Of a DNA stretch of 64,000 bases, positions 18,851-30,783 are shown in pieces; within the stretch, counting starts at the first letter, position 1, and each line of letters opens with the position of its first letter. Position numbers and translations under genes: made by a program. The notes under the pieces were generated by a model. That model made no database searches. It saw only the letters and a list, made by a program, of their open reading frames with translations, and had not been told where the DNA came from. The DNA comes from Shewanella aestuarii (lineage in GTDB: Bacteria; Pseudomonadota; Gammaproteobacteria; Enterobacterales; Shewanellaceae). The stretch spans positions 1,484,501 to 1,548,500 of the forward strand of contig NZ_CP050313.1 of NCBI RefSeq assembly GCF_011765625.1, read 5' to 3'.

Positions 18851-18887
18851 AAAAAAGCCCTTAATTGATTTCAATGAAGGGCTTTTT
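18851..18887. terminator. Bidirectional terminator between convergent genes
   Basis: AAAAAGCCCTT pairs with AAGGGCTTTTT (18877-18887), and the inner bases ATTGA/TCAAT extend the stem. The outer A and T tracts allow termination from both sides, for the response regulator (+) and the outer-membrane protein gene (-). Confidence 0.85.
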
Positions 18888-18911
18888 AGTTAATATTCCA
18901 TGTTTAAAAAT

Positions 18912-21263
18912 TTATAGTAGCCAAGCATAACTGACTTTCATAAAGTAAGTTTTTTCATTTTGGGTGAGCGAATCGATATCATCATTGGCGCTAAATGCGT
19001 CTGAATAACCAAGGTAAAATACACTTTGAGGATTCAGTTTATAGCCATATAACACTTCATTACCTAAATCTTGATACAGCTTATTGGGATTTTGATAAAG
19101 GTATAAATTAGGATCGCGCTTAATATTGGTATAAACACTGGTAAGGCGAATAAAACTATTAAGATTGATCTGCCAGTTTAGTCGCACGTCGGTTAAGTTT
19201 GCCCTAAACAAGCGACCACCATCAACATCTAATGTTTGATATCGATGTGAAGCATTGACTACGATTGAGTTAGTGAGTTTCCACTCAAGTCCTGGGTTAA
19301 ACATTGTCAGCGTGCCTAATCTATCGTTGGCGAAGTCAATGTTGTCACCATAGTTAACATCCAATTCTAATTTTAATGCTTGTGTTGGTACAAAGTTGGT
19401 GTAAAACCAGCCCATGACTTCATTGAACATTTGGGTATTGTTGTCTATGTCGATAATGGATGGGTTGTGGCGTCGGCCAACACGTTCACGGGTGGCGATA
19501 CCAGAGGCGATATAACTTTGATAACCGCCTTCAAACTCAATAAACATTTCAGTTTCTTGCTCTAAGCGCTCACCATTTTGAGTGTGGGTAATATCCCAGT
19601 CGCCCCCCAGATTTATTTTGCTGAAAAAACTGTCAGACGGATACCACTTGTAGCCGCCTCCAGCAACAAACTTAGCGCTATCGACTTTTTCAATAAAACC
19701 TAAGTCACCACGAAAGTCATCGCCAATTGATTCGTAACGTGCGTTAGCATACCAATTGCGGCGGTTATGGTTATAAGTCAATTTGTACATGTTGTCGTTA
19801 AATTGACCTTGTTTATTGGTTCTTAAAACCCGTTCATTGTAATCGCAATTACTGAGATCACATGTGGTTGGCGGAATTTGACAATCTGCGCCATGACAAA
19901 ATGATTGAAATAAATCATCAGGATATTGGGTTTGTGAAAATGCGTATTGCGCAGTAAAAGTATCTTGCTCTGTAGGTTGGTATTTTACATCGCCACTGTA
20001 TACATAGTTATGGTAATCCTCAGCTTGCTTTAAGGTGACAATGCCACCGATTGAAAATTGATTGCTGGGATCAAACCGATAACGAGCCGCAACGTTATAA
20101 CTTTCTTGATTCAGGGTAGCAATGTCAGAACTTAAATTGCCCGGCACCAAAAATTGGGTTTGAGTGTCATTAGTGGCCAACACCGCAATGGTGTGATCAT
20201 CTGTTTTACTGGTTAGTTTTAGCCCATAATCAGGCGAGCTAATATTACGGGTATGCAGTAAGTTTAATTGGCTATCAAAGTAGTCTTTGTTGTCGAGGAA
20301 AAATGCCCGTTTTTCAGGGTAGAAAAGCGCAAAGGTGTTATTTACATCAAGCTGTCCAGCATCGGCTTCTACTTGAGAAAAATCCGGGTTAATGGTGGCG
20401 TTGAGTAAGGTGGTTGGGGTGATCCCCCAGCGTAAATCTAATCCCACTTCAACATTGGTATCATCATCCCATTCACCCACAGGGTTTAAAGGTCGTTGAT
20501 TGCTTTGATTGGCGACTAAAGATGGTGTGAGCTGAATATCCTGCCCCTGACTTGCACCAGCTAAACCTTCTATCGTGCCTAATTGGCATAATTTGCAAGA
20601 CACGTTACGATCAATTTTATGGGTTGAAAAGCGGTGGGTTTCATTCCGAGGGTAAAAGCGGATTAACTCAAAGCCCCACGTCTGGATATCCTTGTTATCA
20701 TCAAAATTAAATAATCGAAGTGGCAGTTCAACCTCGACTTGATAACCTTGAACGGTGATCTTGCCCTTGCTATACCAAATGCCATCCCATGCATCACTCT
20801 CTTGGCCAGTTAATTCATTCTCAATAGAATCACTTTGCACGCCTAATGGATTGATAAAAAATTGGTAAGCCAATCGCGCATTATTGAAGGTATCTAATTT
20901 GATACCGACTAAATCATCGCCCCATGATTTATCTCGGTCACGCAGGTTGGCGCGTATCGCTTCAGGGTGAGGGTCATAAGCAATAAAAGCAAAAAATAAG
21001 CTAGTGTCCGTGGCAAACATCTTCGCTTTAGTCATTACTGGGGCAAGCGTATTTTCAGCTGGTGATGTTTCATACTTTAATTCAATCTCTACTGCATGCT
21101 GCCATTGCGGTTCATTAAACTCACCATCAATGTCAACGCCTTGAGCTAAAGTTGGAATCTTGGCATGAAACTGTTCAGCGTATCCGCCACAGGCATGAGT
21201 ACTTATCAAAGTCGATGCGCAGAATAAACTGAGCCCCAAAAGGTGAGTTGAGTAATTTTTCAC
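18912..21263 (-). CDS. Outer-membrane protein with N-terminal CBM9-like domain and DUF5916-type barrel
   Basis: The 783-residue protein starts with a signal peptide (MKNYSTHLLGLSLFCASTL, probable cleavage near residue 24-28). Residues about 40-215 resemble the CBM9-like/DOMON sandwich of this family: VDIDGEFNEPQWQHA, then AYDPHPEAIRANLRDRD and WGFELIRFYPRNE. The remainder is a beta-rich DUF5916-type region with ATINPDFSQVEADAGQLDVN and FYPEKRAFFLDN, ending in WLL with aromatic alternation typical of barrels. Several cysteines are present (CKLCQLG near 215 and three or more around 475), which suggests disulfides. The substrate is unknown. It stands alone, with terminators on both sides. Confidence 0.75.
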   Translation of the reverse strand: MKNYSTHLLGLSLFCASTLISTHACGGYAEQFHAKIPTLAQGVDIDGEFNEPQWQHAVEIELKYETSPAENTLAPVMTKAKMFATDTSLFFAFIAYDPHPEAIRANLRDRDKSWGDDLVGIKLDTFNNARLAYQFFINPLGVQSDSIENELTGQESDAWDGIWYSKGKITVQGYQVEVELPLRLFNFDDNKDIQTWGFELIRFYPRNETHRFSTHKIDRNVSCKLCQLGTIEGLAGASQGQDIQLTPSLVANQSNQRPLNPVGEWDDDTNVEVGLDLRWGITPTTLLNATINPDFSQVEADAGQLDVNNTFALFYPEKRAFFLDNKDYFDSQLNLLHTRNISSPDYGLKLTSKTDDHTIAVLATNDTQTQFLVPGNLSSDIATLNQESYNVAARYRFDPSNQFSIGGIVTLKQAEDYHNYVYSGDVKYQPTEQDTFTAQYAFSQTQYPDDLFQSFCHGADCQIPPTTCDLSNCDYNERVLRTNKQGQFNDNMYKLTYNHNRRNWYANARYESIGDDFRGDLGFIEKVDSAKFVAGGGYKWYPSDSFFSKINLGGDWDITHTQNGERLEQETEMFIEFEGGYQSYIASGIATRERVGRRHNPSIIDIDNNTQMFNEVMGWFYTNFVPTQALKLELDVNYGDNIDFANDRLGTLTMFNPGLEWKLTNSIVVNASHRYQTLDVDGGRLFRANLTDVRLNWQINLNSFIRLTSVYTNIKRDPNLYLYQNPNKLYQDLGNEVLYGYKLNPQSVFYLGYSDAFSANDDIDSLTQNEKTYFMKVSYAWLL

Positions 21264-21402
21264 TATAAGTCTTATATTGTTTTATTTTATTTGCGGTCAT
21301 TGTCGCAAACAATGGCGCAAAATCCGACCTTTAATGCTGTGAAAAGATTATCAAAATGTTACAGGGTTTGCTTGTCTTTATAAGGTTTTGTCTAAAGTGA
21401 AT

Positions 21403-21437
21403 TGGCCTAGTGTTGTTGCATATTAAACACTAGGCCA
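21403..21437. repeat. Inverted repeat downstream of cysZ
   Basis: TGGCCTAGTGTT (21403-21414) pairs perfectly with 21426-21437 around an 11-base loop. There is no clear T-run on the minus strand, so it is a weak terminator candidate for cysZ or a leader structure of the facing gene's far upstream region. Confidence 0.45.
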
Positions 21438-21480
21438 GTTTAGTTAATCTTGTCAGGCAATCGTGAAGGGGAATGTCGCC

Positions 21481-22254
21481 TTATTCACCCACAATATGAG
21501 GATTTTTGTAGGCTTCGCGATACTTATCAACCCACATTGCCGTGGCACCACAAATCGCCACAGGCATGACGATAAAATTAACAATAGGGATCATTGAAAA
21601 CAAGGTAACAGATGCACCAAAACTAAAGCTAGTTCCTTTGGTGTTTTTTAACGCAAATTTCATGTCGTTAAATGGCACTTTATGGTTATCAAAGGGGTAA
21701 TCGCAATATTGAATGGCCATCATCCAAGCGGTAAATAAAAACCATAATATTGGCGCGGCAGTTTGACCGATAACGGGCACCCAAAATAAAATTAAAAACA
21801 GGATAGCGCGGGGTAAATAATATTTCAGCTTTATCCACTCTCTGCCTAAAATACGCGGTAAGTCTTTAATTAAATCGACAGTGCCGCCTGTATTCAAATT
21901 TTGTCCTGTGAGATGTTTTTCAACTTTTTCCGCTAATAAACCATTAAATGGTGCGGCTAACCAATTCATGACCGAACTAAAAATGAACGACATCACCACC
22001 AACATGGTTAACACAGCCAGCGGCCATAGAAAGAAGTTTAGCCAAGTCAGGTATTCTGGTAATTGACCATCCATCCAGTTAAAAAAAGCCTCCAGTTGAC
22101 CAAAAGCAAAATACATTACGCTGGCAAATAGCACGAGATTGATTGTTAAAGGAATAAATACAAAGGTGCGCAAACCCGGTTGTTTAATCAATGCAAAGCC
22201 TTCAAGAAAGTAGTTCACACCACTTTTACGGATAGAAGGGATAGAAACGGCCAT
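21481..22254 (-). CDS. cysZ: Sulfate transporter CysZ
   Basis: CysZ is an inner-membrane protein that brings sulfate in for cysteine synthesis. The length of 257 fits. The family start SGVNYFLEGFALIKQPGLRTFVFIPLTINL is visible in pieces (residues about 12-41), followed by several hydrophobic segments and the conserved NWLAAPFNGLLAEKVE and GREWIKLKYYLPRA. AAGGAGT lies eight bases before the ATG. It is divergent from the SMC gene and, together with cysK (15.1 kb) and cysE (56.7 kb), forms the cysteine pathway set of the window. Confidence 0.93.
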   Translation of the reverse strand: MAVSIPSIRKSGVNYFLEGFALIKQPGLRTFVFIPLTINLVLFASVMYFAFGQLEAFFNWMDGQLPEYLTWLNFFLWPLAVLTMLVVMSFIFSSVMNWLAAPFNGLLAEKVEKHLTGQNLNTGGTVDLIKDLPRILGREWIKLKYYLPRAILFLILFWVPVIGQTAAPILWFLFTAWMMAIQYCDYPFDNHKVPFNDMKFALKNTKGTSFSFGASVTLFSMIPIVNFIVMPVAICGATAMWVDKYREAYKNPHIVGE

Positions 22255-22415
22255 TAATGGACTCCTTATGGTTGTCGATTAGGTGAGTTTGACAATCGAG
22301 TAGCCATAAAACAAGCAATAAACTGTATCTAAAAGCAAAAAATCGTTACAAAGAGTTCTGCTATTGTTAAAGTAGTTTGCTTTTCATTTTTTTTAACGTC
22401 TATCAACTGGCAATC

Positions 22416-25400
22416 ATGCGATTAAAACAAATAAAACTTGCTGGATTTAAGTCGTTTGTAGACCCTACAAAAATCCCTTTTGATCATCCTCTGACGGCCA
22501 TTATTGGGCCAAATGGTTGCGGAAAATCCAATGTGATTGATGCGGTTCGTTGGGTATTGGGTGAAAGTAGCGCCAAGCATTTACGTGGCGATTCCATGAC
22601 AGATGTTATTTTTAATGGTTCATCTGCCCGGAGACCAATATCGGTTGCGGGTGTTGAACTGGTATTTGAAAACATTCAAGGCCGCTTAACGGGTCAATAT
22701 GCTAGTTATCAAGAAATCTCTGTTAAACGTCAAGTGAACAGAGATAGCGAATCGAGTTACTTTCTTAATGGCCAAAAATGTCGTCGTAAAGATATTACCG
22801 ATTTATTTATGGGCACAGGTTTAGGGCCGCGTAGCTATGCCATTATTGAACAGGGCACTATTTCACGTTTAATTGAGTCTAAGCCGCAAGAGCTGCGAGT
22901 GTTTATAGAAGAAGCGGCTGGCATTTCTCGTTATAAAGAGCGCCGTCGTGAAACTGAAAACCGCATTCGTCATACTCGTGAAAATTTAGAAAGACTTAAT
23001 GACATTCGTCAAGAGCTCGGCAGCCAACTTGAACGTTTGTCACAGCAAGCGGTATCCGCTAAACAATATCGTGAATACAAACAACAAGAACGTGAGTGGC
23101 ACACCCAACTACTTGTGGGGCGCTATCAAGAGTTGTTGGCTCAATTAGAAACGATTGACAAACAAATAAGTCAACTTTCAATTCAAGAAGCACAGTTTGC
23201 CGCCAGTCAGCAATCTTCCGACACAGTGGTTTTACAATTACAGCAACAAATTGCTGTGTTAACCGATGAAGAGCAAAAGCTAGTCGCACACTATTACCAA
23301 GCTGGTAACCAAGTTACTAAATTTGAACAGCAGTTGAAGCATCAGCAGCAGCAGGACTCTCAACGTGAGCAACAGTTAACCCTGTTAAACCAAAGTTTGC
23401 TTGAAGCAAAGCAAAAGCATCAACAACTTATCGAACAACATCAACTCGCTGTAGAGGCGCAGCAAAAGCTCCAGCCTCAAGTGTCTGAATTAATATTGCA
23501 ACTCGAAGTGCTTGACGAACAAATTCATATTGTTGATGAGGCTTGTGATGACCATCGCCATGCATTAAATCAAAGTGGCAATCAATTTAACCAAACTCAC
23601 ACTCAGCTAGCGGTTTACCAATCTCGTCTTGAACACCAGCAGATACTTTTAGTTAAGCAAGAACAGATTATTCCTGCTTTGCAACAAAAATTATCCCAAG
23701 TCAGTGAGCAAGATTTTGGCGCTGAAATTAAGCAGCAACAACTAGAATTAGCAAAAATAGATGAGCAAATTGCCGCAGAATTAATCGCTAAAAGTCAGTT
23801 AGAGCAACAATTCACTGCGCAGCAAGCTGAATTGAGTCAATGCCAGCATCATTATCAGCAATGTCAGCATGAGTTAGCAAGCGTTCAAGCTCGGTTAGCG
23901 TTAATTAGCGAGTGGCTGATCAAACAAACTGGCCAGAGTGAATGTCAGCAATTATGGCAAGTTATTGATGTTACGCCCGGTTATGAAAAAGCATTGGATG
24001 TATTATTGCAGGGGATTAGTCACGCAAATATATTGCCCCAAGCTGAAAACGCCAAGATGGTTGAAAGTGGGTTTACTTATGCCAGCGAATTATTTGAACA
24101 TCCTGCTGTAACCAGTCCTGTGAATCTAGCGCCGTGGTTGCTGAATGTCCGTTTTAGTGAATCGTTAACGGCCGCAAAATCGATGTTGCCTGATTTACCG
24201 CCATCAGCATTGATCGCCACTAAAGACGGCTATTTATTAGGTCATGGTTTTATACTCAGTCAAGCTAACCAACAAGCCGCCCTTAGTTTAACCGTTGAAC
24301 AGCAAGCGTTAACAGATAAACAACAAGAGTTAGCACAATCTACGGCAAATGCATTAGCCGCACAAACTGAACAAACACAGCAAGTGGCACAAACCCATGT
24401 GTTATTAGCACAGCATCAACAGCTATTACAGCAATACTATGTTGACCAGACTCGGGGACAGGCAAGAGTTGAGGCTTTAAATGCGCAACAAAAAAATCAT
24501 TTAGCAAATCATCAAGCATTGGTTCAAGAATTAACCCTCGCAAAGCAGCAGCAACAAAGCCATATGATTGATGTTGAAGCATTAGCATTGCAAGTTGAAG
24601 CATTAGAGGATAATGCTCAAAACTTACAAAAGCAGCAGCAACAAGCGCAGTTAGTGTATGATCGAACCAGTGCACAGTTGCGAAAATTAAAAAACAATAG
24701 GGCAGAACTTGAAAGACAACAAGCAGGATTAAACCAACAATTACAACAAATTAATATGCAAGTGGCTGTGAGTCATCAACAGCTTGAACAACAAGATGAG
24801 AAAATAGCTGAATTGCTAGAGCGTCAAACGGCATTACAACAATCTGATGAGCAAAGTCATCACTCGCAATGGCAAGCTCAGCGACAATTAATCCAGCAAC
24901 AGTTAGAGCAGCAATTGTTAAATCAACAAACACTGCAACAGAAATTAGATGACAATCGTAGCCAGCAATTAAGCTTACAACAAAGTTTAGATACATCACT
25001 ATTGATGCAAAAACAACAGCTTGTCAGCTTACAAGACTTGACTCAAAAGATAGGCGCGTTAAAGTTACGTCGTGAAGGATTAAAAGGGCAGGCGGATAGC
25101 CAATTGCAATTGTTGCAAGAGGAACAAATACAGCTACAAGCTGCAATTGCATTACTACCTGAACAGTTAGATTTAAAGCTTTGCGCCAAAGCGCTAGATA
25201 AGGTGCGTGAGCAAATCATCCAATTGGGCGCCATTAATCTGGCTGCCATTGAAGAATACGACACACAGAATGCACGTAAGTTGTATTTAGATAATCAAGA
25301 TGCTGACTTAAACCAAGGTTTAAGCACACTTGAAGATGCAATACGTAAAATAGACAAAGAAACCCGAACACGCTTTAAAGCCACATTTGAAGCAGTCAAT

Positions 25401-25841
25401 GCAGACTTAATGCAGTTATTCCCTAAAGTGTTTGGTGGTGGTAAAGCTTACTTGGCACTAACTGATGATGACTTGTTGGAAACAGGCGTGACCATCATGG
25501 CTCAACCGCCGGGAAAAAAGAATAGTACCATTCACTTACTTAGTGGTGGAGAAAAAGCGTTAACCGCTTTATCATTGGTGTTTGCCATATTTAGATTAAA
25601 TCCAGCACCATTTTGTATGCTGGACGAAGTAGATGCCCCTTTGGACGACGCTAACGTAGAACGGTTTTGCCGATTATTGCAAGAGATGTCGCAAAGTGTG
25701 CAATTTGTATATATCAGCCACAATAAAATAACCATGGAAATGGCTGATCAACTCATTGGCGTTACTATGCATGAACCGGGTGTTTCACGTATAGTCGCAG
25801 TAGATATTGAAGCCGCGGTGGCATTGGCCGACGCAGTATAG
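22416..25841 (+). CDS. smc: Chromosome segregation protein SMC
   Basis: SMC dimers organise and help segregate the chromosome. The ATG at 22416 (1,141 aa) gives the normal start MRLKQIKLAGFKSFVDPT; an in-frame start 13 codons upstream has no better ribosome site. Head motifs are Walker A GPNGCGKSN (near 32), signature LLSGGEKAL and Walker B CMLDEVDAPLDD at the C-terminus. Between them are two long Gln-rich coiled coils (about 170-500 and 660-930) around a hinge (about 510-650). It is followed by zipA after 18 bases and then ligA, a standard gammaproteobacterial order. No scpA or scpB is present here. Confidence 0.96.
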   Translation: MRLKQIKLAGFKSFVDPTKIPFDHPLTAIIGPNGCGKSNVIDAVRWVLGESSAKHLRGDSMTDVIFNGSSARRPISVAGVELVFENIQGRLTGQYASYQEISVKRQVNRDSESSYFLNGQKCRRKDITDLFMGTGLGPRSYAIIEQGTISRLIESKPQELRVFIEEAAGISRYKERRRETENRIRHTRENLERLNDIRQELGSQLERLSQQAVSAKQYREYKQQEREWHTQLLVGRYQELLAQLETIDKQISQLSIQEAQFAASQQSSDTVVLQLQQQIAVLTDEEQKLVAHYYQAGNQVTKFEQQLKHQQQQDSQREQQLTLLNQSLLEAKQKHQQLIEQHQLAVEAQQKLQPQVSELILQLEVLDEQIHIVDEACDDHRHALNQSGNQFNQTHTQLAVYQSRLEHQQILLVKQEQIIPALQQKLSQVSEQDFGAEIKQQQLELAKIDEQIAAELIAKSQLEQQFTAQQAELSQCQHHYQQCQHELASVQARLALISEWLIKQTGQSECQQLWQVIDVTPGYEKALDVLLQGISHANILPQAENAKMVESGFTYASELFEHPAVTSPVNLAPWLLNVRFSESLTAAKSMLPDLPPSALIATKDGYLLGHGFILSQANQQAALSLTVEQQALTDKQQELAQSTANALAAQTEQTQQVAQTHVLLAQHQQLLQQYYVDQTRGQARVEALNAQQKNHLANHQALVQELTLAKQQQQSHMIDVEALALQVEALEDNAQNLQKQQQQAQLVYDRTSAQLRKLKNNRAELERQQAGLNQQLQQINMQVAVSHQQLEQQDEKIAELLERQTALQQSDEQSHHSQWQAQRQLIQQQLEQQLLNQQTLQQKLDDNRSQQLSLQQSLDTSLLMQKQQLVSLQDLTQKIGALKLRREGLKGQADSQLQLLQEEQIQLQAAIALLPEQLDLKLCAKALDKVREQIIQLGAINLAAIEEYDTQNARKLYLDNQDADLNQGLSTLEDAIRKIDKETRTRFKATFEAVNADLMQLFPKVFGGGKAYLALTDDDLLETGVTIMAQPPGKKNSTIHLLSGGEKALTALSLVFAIFRLNPAPFCMLDEVDAPLDDANVERFCRLLQEMSQSVQFVYISHNKITMEMADQLIGVTMHEPGVSRIVAVDIEAAVALADAV

Positions 25842-25859
25842 ATAGGAATAAATTAGAAG

Positions 25860-26843
25860 ATGGATGATTTACAGTTAGTGTTTCTTGTTCTAGGTGCGGT
25901 CGCAATTGTTGCGGTTCTTGTGCACGGTTTTTGGTCGATACGTAAACAACAACCTAAATCAATGAAAGAAAGTCCTATGGCGAATTTTTATAAAGATCAA
26001 GCTGAGCGTCGAGATGCCGAAGGTTTTGATAATGATGGCATTGGTGCAGTGCGTGTTCGTAAGGCAAATGAAGTAGAACCGCCTGTTATTAAACCTATCT
26101 TTAAAAATGCTCATGCAGCCTCCAAAGCTCAAGGTAAATCCCACACAGCGACAGAACCTAGGGTAGAGATTACTGATAATAACCATACAGTGAAGCCCCA
26201 AAATGAGCCTATACTGACCGCCTTGGATGATGTGGAGTTATCATCGCATTCAATTGAAAACGATACCACGGCCAAAGAACCGAAAGTTACTGCCCCAATT
26301 TCCTCAGCGTATCACCAGCAAGAACTGGACTATGACCAAGCTGAGACTGATTATGATTATGACGAGCAAGAACAAAACTTAGCCACTGTGTCTGATGAGC
26401 AAACTACTACAAAACAGTCAAGTGCACCGTTGGCTGATCCTACCGATGTTTTGGTATTACATGTTGTTGCTAAAGCGGGTGAGCAATTACATGGCGCTGA
26501 GCTATTACCGGCATTATTATCATTAAACTTCAAGTTTGGTGATATGGACATTTTTCATCGTCATATTGATAACGCTGGTACTGGTAACGTACTGTTCTCC
26601 TTAGCTAATATGATGAAGCCTGGTGTATTTGACCCTGATCATATGGAGCAGTTTGTCACTGAAGGCGTGGTGTTATTTATGACACTGCCTTGCTATGGCG
26701 ACCCCAAAATGAACTTTACCATTATGTTGAATTCAGCTTTACAACTGGCTGACGATTTAGGCGCTGAACTATTAGATGGTAAACGTTTACCATGGAATGA
26801 TGCTGCCAAGCAGGATTATAAGCGCCGTATTGAAGCCGCTTAA
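25860..26843 (+). CDS. zipA: Cell division protein ZipA
   Basis: ZipA tethers FtsZ to the inner membrane. It has the expected plan in 327 residues: an N-terminal membrane segment (about 4-27, LQLVFLVLGAVAIVAVLV), a short basic stretch, a long acidic and low-complexity linker (about 40-185, with DYDQAETDYDYDEQEQ), and the C-terminal FtsZ-binding domain (about 190-327). That domain has VLHVVAKAGEQLHGAELLPAL-type text and FHRHIDNAGTGNVLFSLANM. It sits between smc and ligA, and a hairpin follows it. Confidence 0.95.
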   Translation: MDDLQLVFLVLGAVAIVAVLVHGFWSIRKQQPKSMKESPMANFYKDQAERRDAEGFDNDGIGAVRVRKANEVEPPVIKPIFKNAHAASKAQGKSHTATEPRVEITDNNHTVKPQNEPILTALDDVELSSHSIENDTTAKEPKVTAPISSAYHQQELDYDQAETDYDYDEQEQNLATVSDEQTTTKQSSAPLADPTDVLVLHVVAKAGEQLHGAELLPALLSLNFKFGDMDIFHRHIDNAGTGNVLFSLANMMKPGVFDPDHMEQFVTEGVVLFMTLPCYGDPKMNFTIMLNSALQLADDLGAELLDGKRLPWNDAAKQDYKRRIEAA

Positions 26844-26865
26844 TTCAATTTAGTTATACTGTTCT

Positions 26866-26885
26866 AAGGCCGCCTTTGCGGCCTT
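26866..26885 (+). terminator. Hairpin between zipA and ligA
   Basis: AAGGCCGC (26866-26873) pairs with GCGGCCTT (26878-26885) around CTTT. The following tract is ATTTATTG, so termination is probably partial and ligA may also receive read-through. Confidence 0.55.
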
Positions 26886-26894
26886 ATTTATTGA

Positions 26895-28940
<2,046 letters not shown>

Positions 28941-28980
28941 TGACATATGTTATTTAGTGTAAATTCGAGTCGAGTTGATA

Positions 28981-29466
28981 ATGAATTTTAGTCATATTAC
29001 TTGGCTTGACGATAAAGGCCACATTAAGCCCCCTTTGTTCTTGTATGTGATTTTGGTCTTTTTAGCCAGAGGGTGGTGCATTTTTATTGCATCACTGACT
29101 CAGTTTAATGACAGGGCTGCGTTAGTTAAACTCTTTTACCCTCACAAAAATGATTTCATATTAGCCTTAGTCGCTGGGCTGGGGGCTGTGTTGTTATACG
29201 GCATTATTATTGCGGAACGTAAGCGTCAGTGGGGCTGGGCAATCCCTATTTTTAAACGCAGTAAAATTTTGCTTTGGTTGTTACTCGCGGTGGATGGCGC
29301 CATTTTAATACAACGACTTTTGCATGATGGTTTCTATTTTAAGATTAGCTATGCGCTGGATGCATTGTTCTTATTTTGGACGGCTATTTACGTATTAAAA
29401 TCGAAACAATTGCACTATTACTTTAAAGATTGGCAGTTTATTGATAAGCATGATGACAAAGTATGA
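28981..29466 (+). CDS. DUF2919 inner-membrane protein
   Basis: This is a 161-residue protein with four hydrophobic segments (about 22-42, 60-82, 95-115, 125-140) and charged ends. It appears to belong to DUF2919, the family of E. coli YfeZ. The opening text HITWLDDKGHIKPPLFLYVILVFLARGW is held in two visible motifs (residues 5-32), of which KPP and LARGW are the family landmarks. The function is unknown. A TTG two codons upstream is an alternative start. It lies just after ligA and could be co-transcribed with it. Confidence 0.7.
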   Translation: MNFSHITWLDDKGHIKPPLFLYVILVFLARGWCIFIASLTQFNDRAALVKLFYPHKNDFILALVAGLGAVLLYGIIIAERKRQWGWAIPIFKRSKILLWLLLAVDGAILIQRLLHDGFYFKISYALDALFLFWTAIYVLKSKQLHYYFKDWQFIDKHDDKV

Positions 29467-29574
29467 TTTTTCTTAACACAATTTATTATTTTTCATCTAT
29501 AGTTAACAAGATATTATAACTAGTTCAGCCATTTACCCTTTTTAATTAATGCGCTTATCTAAGGAATTCAAATC

Positions 29575-30774
29575 TTGGCTAAAACTGAATTAACACAAAT
29601 ACCCGTCTCGCAGATGGTGTTAGGGTTGACGGTTAAGTTGCCATTATCTTGGAACAAGCACCCATTTCTGATCAATAAAATAAAATTAGAGCAACAAGCG
29701 CAAATCGAGCTGATTAAAGGCTTAGATGTGTCTTTTGTTTATGTGCTTGCAGGTCACGATTTATTGCTGCCAATCGATGAGGTTGAACAGCCACAAGTAG
29801 AAGAAAATCAGCAGGAGCAACAGCAAGATTTTAAAGGCGAAGCTCGCAAAACTATGCGATTAGGTCAACAGCGTTTTGTTAAAGCGATTAATGATAGCCG
29901 TTCAATTTTTGGTAAAGTCGTGAGTGATCCTGAAGGTTGTTACCGTGAAGTGGCCACCTTAGTTGAGGATTTAGTTGACCATCTTTATGAAGTCGAAAAC
30001 CCATGCTTAACCATAGTGACTAATGGTGATAATGATATAAGTGTCACCCAGCACGGTATTTCTGTAGCTGTTATTTCAATGATGATCGCCTATGCATATG
30101 GCTTAGACAAAAAGCAAATTCGAGATATTTCACTTGGCAGTATTTTTCATGATATTGGTAAGTTAAAAGTACCCGATTCTATTCGCCGCAAGCGGGGCGA
30201 GTTAACAGAACAAGAAGCTAATTTTTTAAAAATGCATCCCAATTTTGGCTTTGATATGCTCAACCGAGTGAATCTGTTTCCTGAAGCCATGTTGGACATT
30301 GTATTGCATCACCATGAATACATAGATGGTAGTGGTTTTCCTGATGGTTTAACCGCTAAAAAAATCCCTATCACTACGCAAATTGTATCGTTAGCCAATG
30401 ACTTTGATGATTTATTGCAAAAGTATCATTCACCGCAAATTGCATTAGGGACATTATTTAAACTGCACTCAGAAAAACATACAGAACAGTTGATTGCCAT
30501 TTTAGTTAAGGTGTTGGGCATTTATCCACCGGGTACCTTAGTGCGTTTATCAGATGGCACCATAGGTAAAGTGATGATGACAACAAAAGATGTAAAACAG
30601 CCCCATGTATGGACCTGTAATGAATCGGGTGCACAAGCCAGTTTACGTTTTTTAGTTGATGAAACTATCGAGATTGTTGAGGTGATTAAATTAGACAGTC
30701 TAACCGACGGAGCCATCAAAACCCTGCAAGCAAAGAGTCCGATCAGTTTTTATTTTAGTCGTTTTTCAAATTAA
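29575..30774 (+). CDS. HD-GYP domain protein with N-terminal DUF3391
   Basis: HD-GYP enzymes hydrolyse cyclic di-GMP. The N-terminal region (about 1-110) is the DUF3391 type that commonly precedes HD-GYP. The HD-GYP domain (about 155-330) has HDIGKLKVPDSIRRKRGELT and HHHEYIDGSGFPDGL. The third letter of the GYP motif set reads GFP instead of GYP, a variant seen in other members; the metal-binding HD and the HH pair are kept. The start is TTG with AAGGA nine bases upstream. It is followed after nine bases by the SDR-like gene. Together with the GGDEF protein at 17.6 kb it indicates cyclic di-GMP signalling. Confidence 0.88.
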   Translation: MAKTELTQIPVSQMVLGLTVKLPLSWNKHPFLINKIKLEQQAQIELIKGLDVSFVYVLAGHDLLLPIDEVEQPQVEENQQEQQQDFKGEARKTMRLGQQRFVKAINDSRSIFGKVVSDPEGCYREVATLVEDLVDHLYEVENPCLTIVTNGDNDISVTQHGISVAVISMMIAYAYGLDKKQIRDISLGSIFHDIGKLKVPDSIRRKRGELTEQEANFLKMHPNFGFDMLNRVNLFPEAMLDIVLHHHEYIDGSGFPDGLTAKKIPITTQIVSLANDFDDLLQKYHSPQIALGTLFKLHSEKHTEQLIAILVKVLGIYPPGTLVRLSDGTIGKVMMTTKDVKQPHVWTCNESGAQASLRFLVDETIEIVEVIKLDSLTDGAIKTLQAKSPISFYFSRFSN

Positions 30775-30783
30775 AGGAATGTC

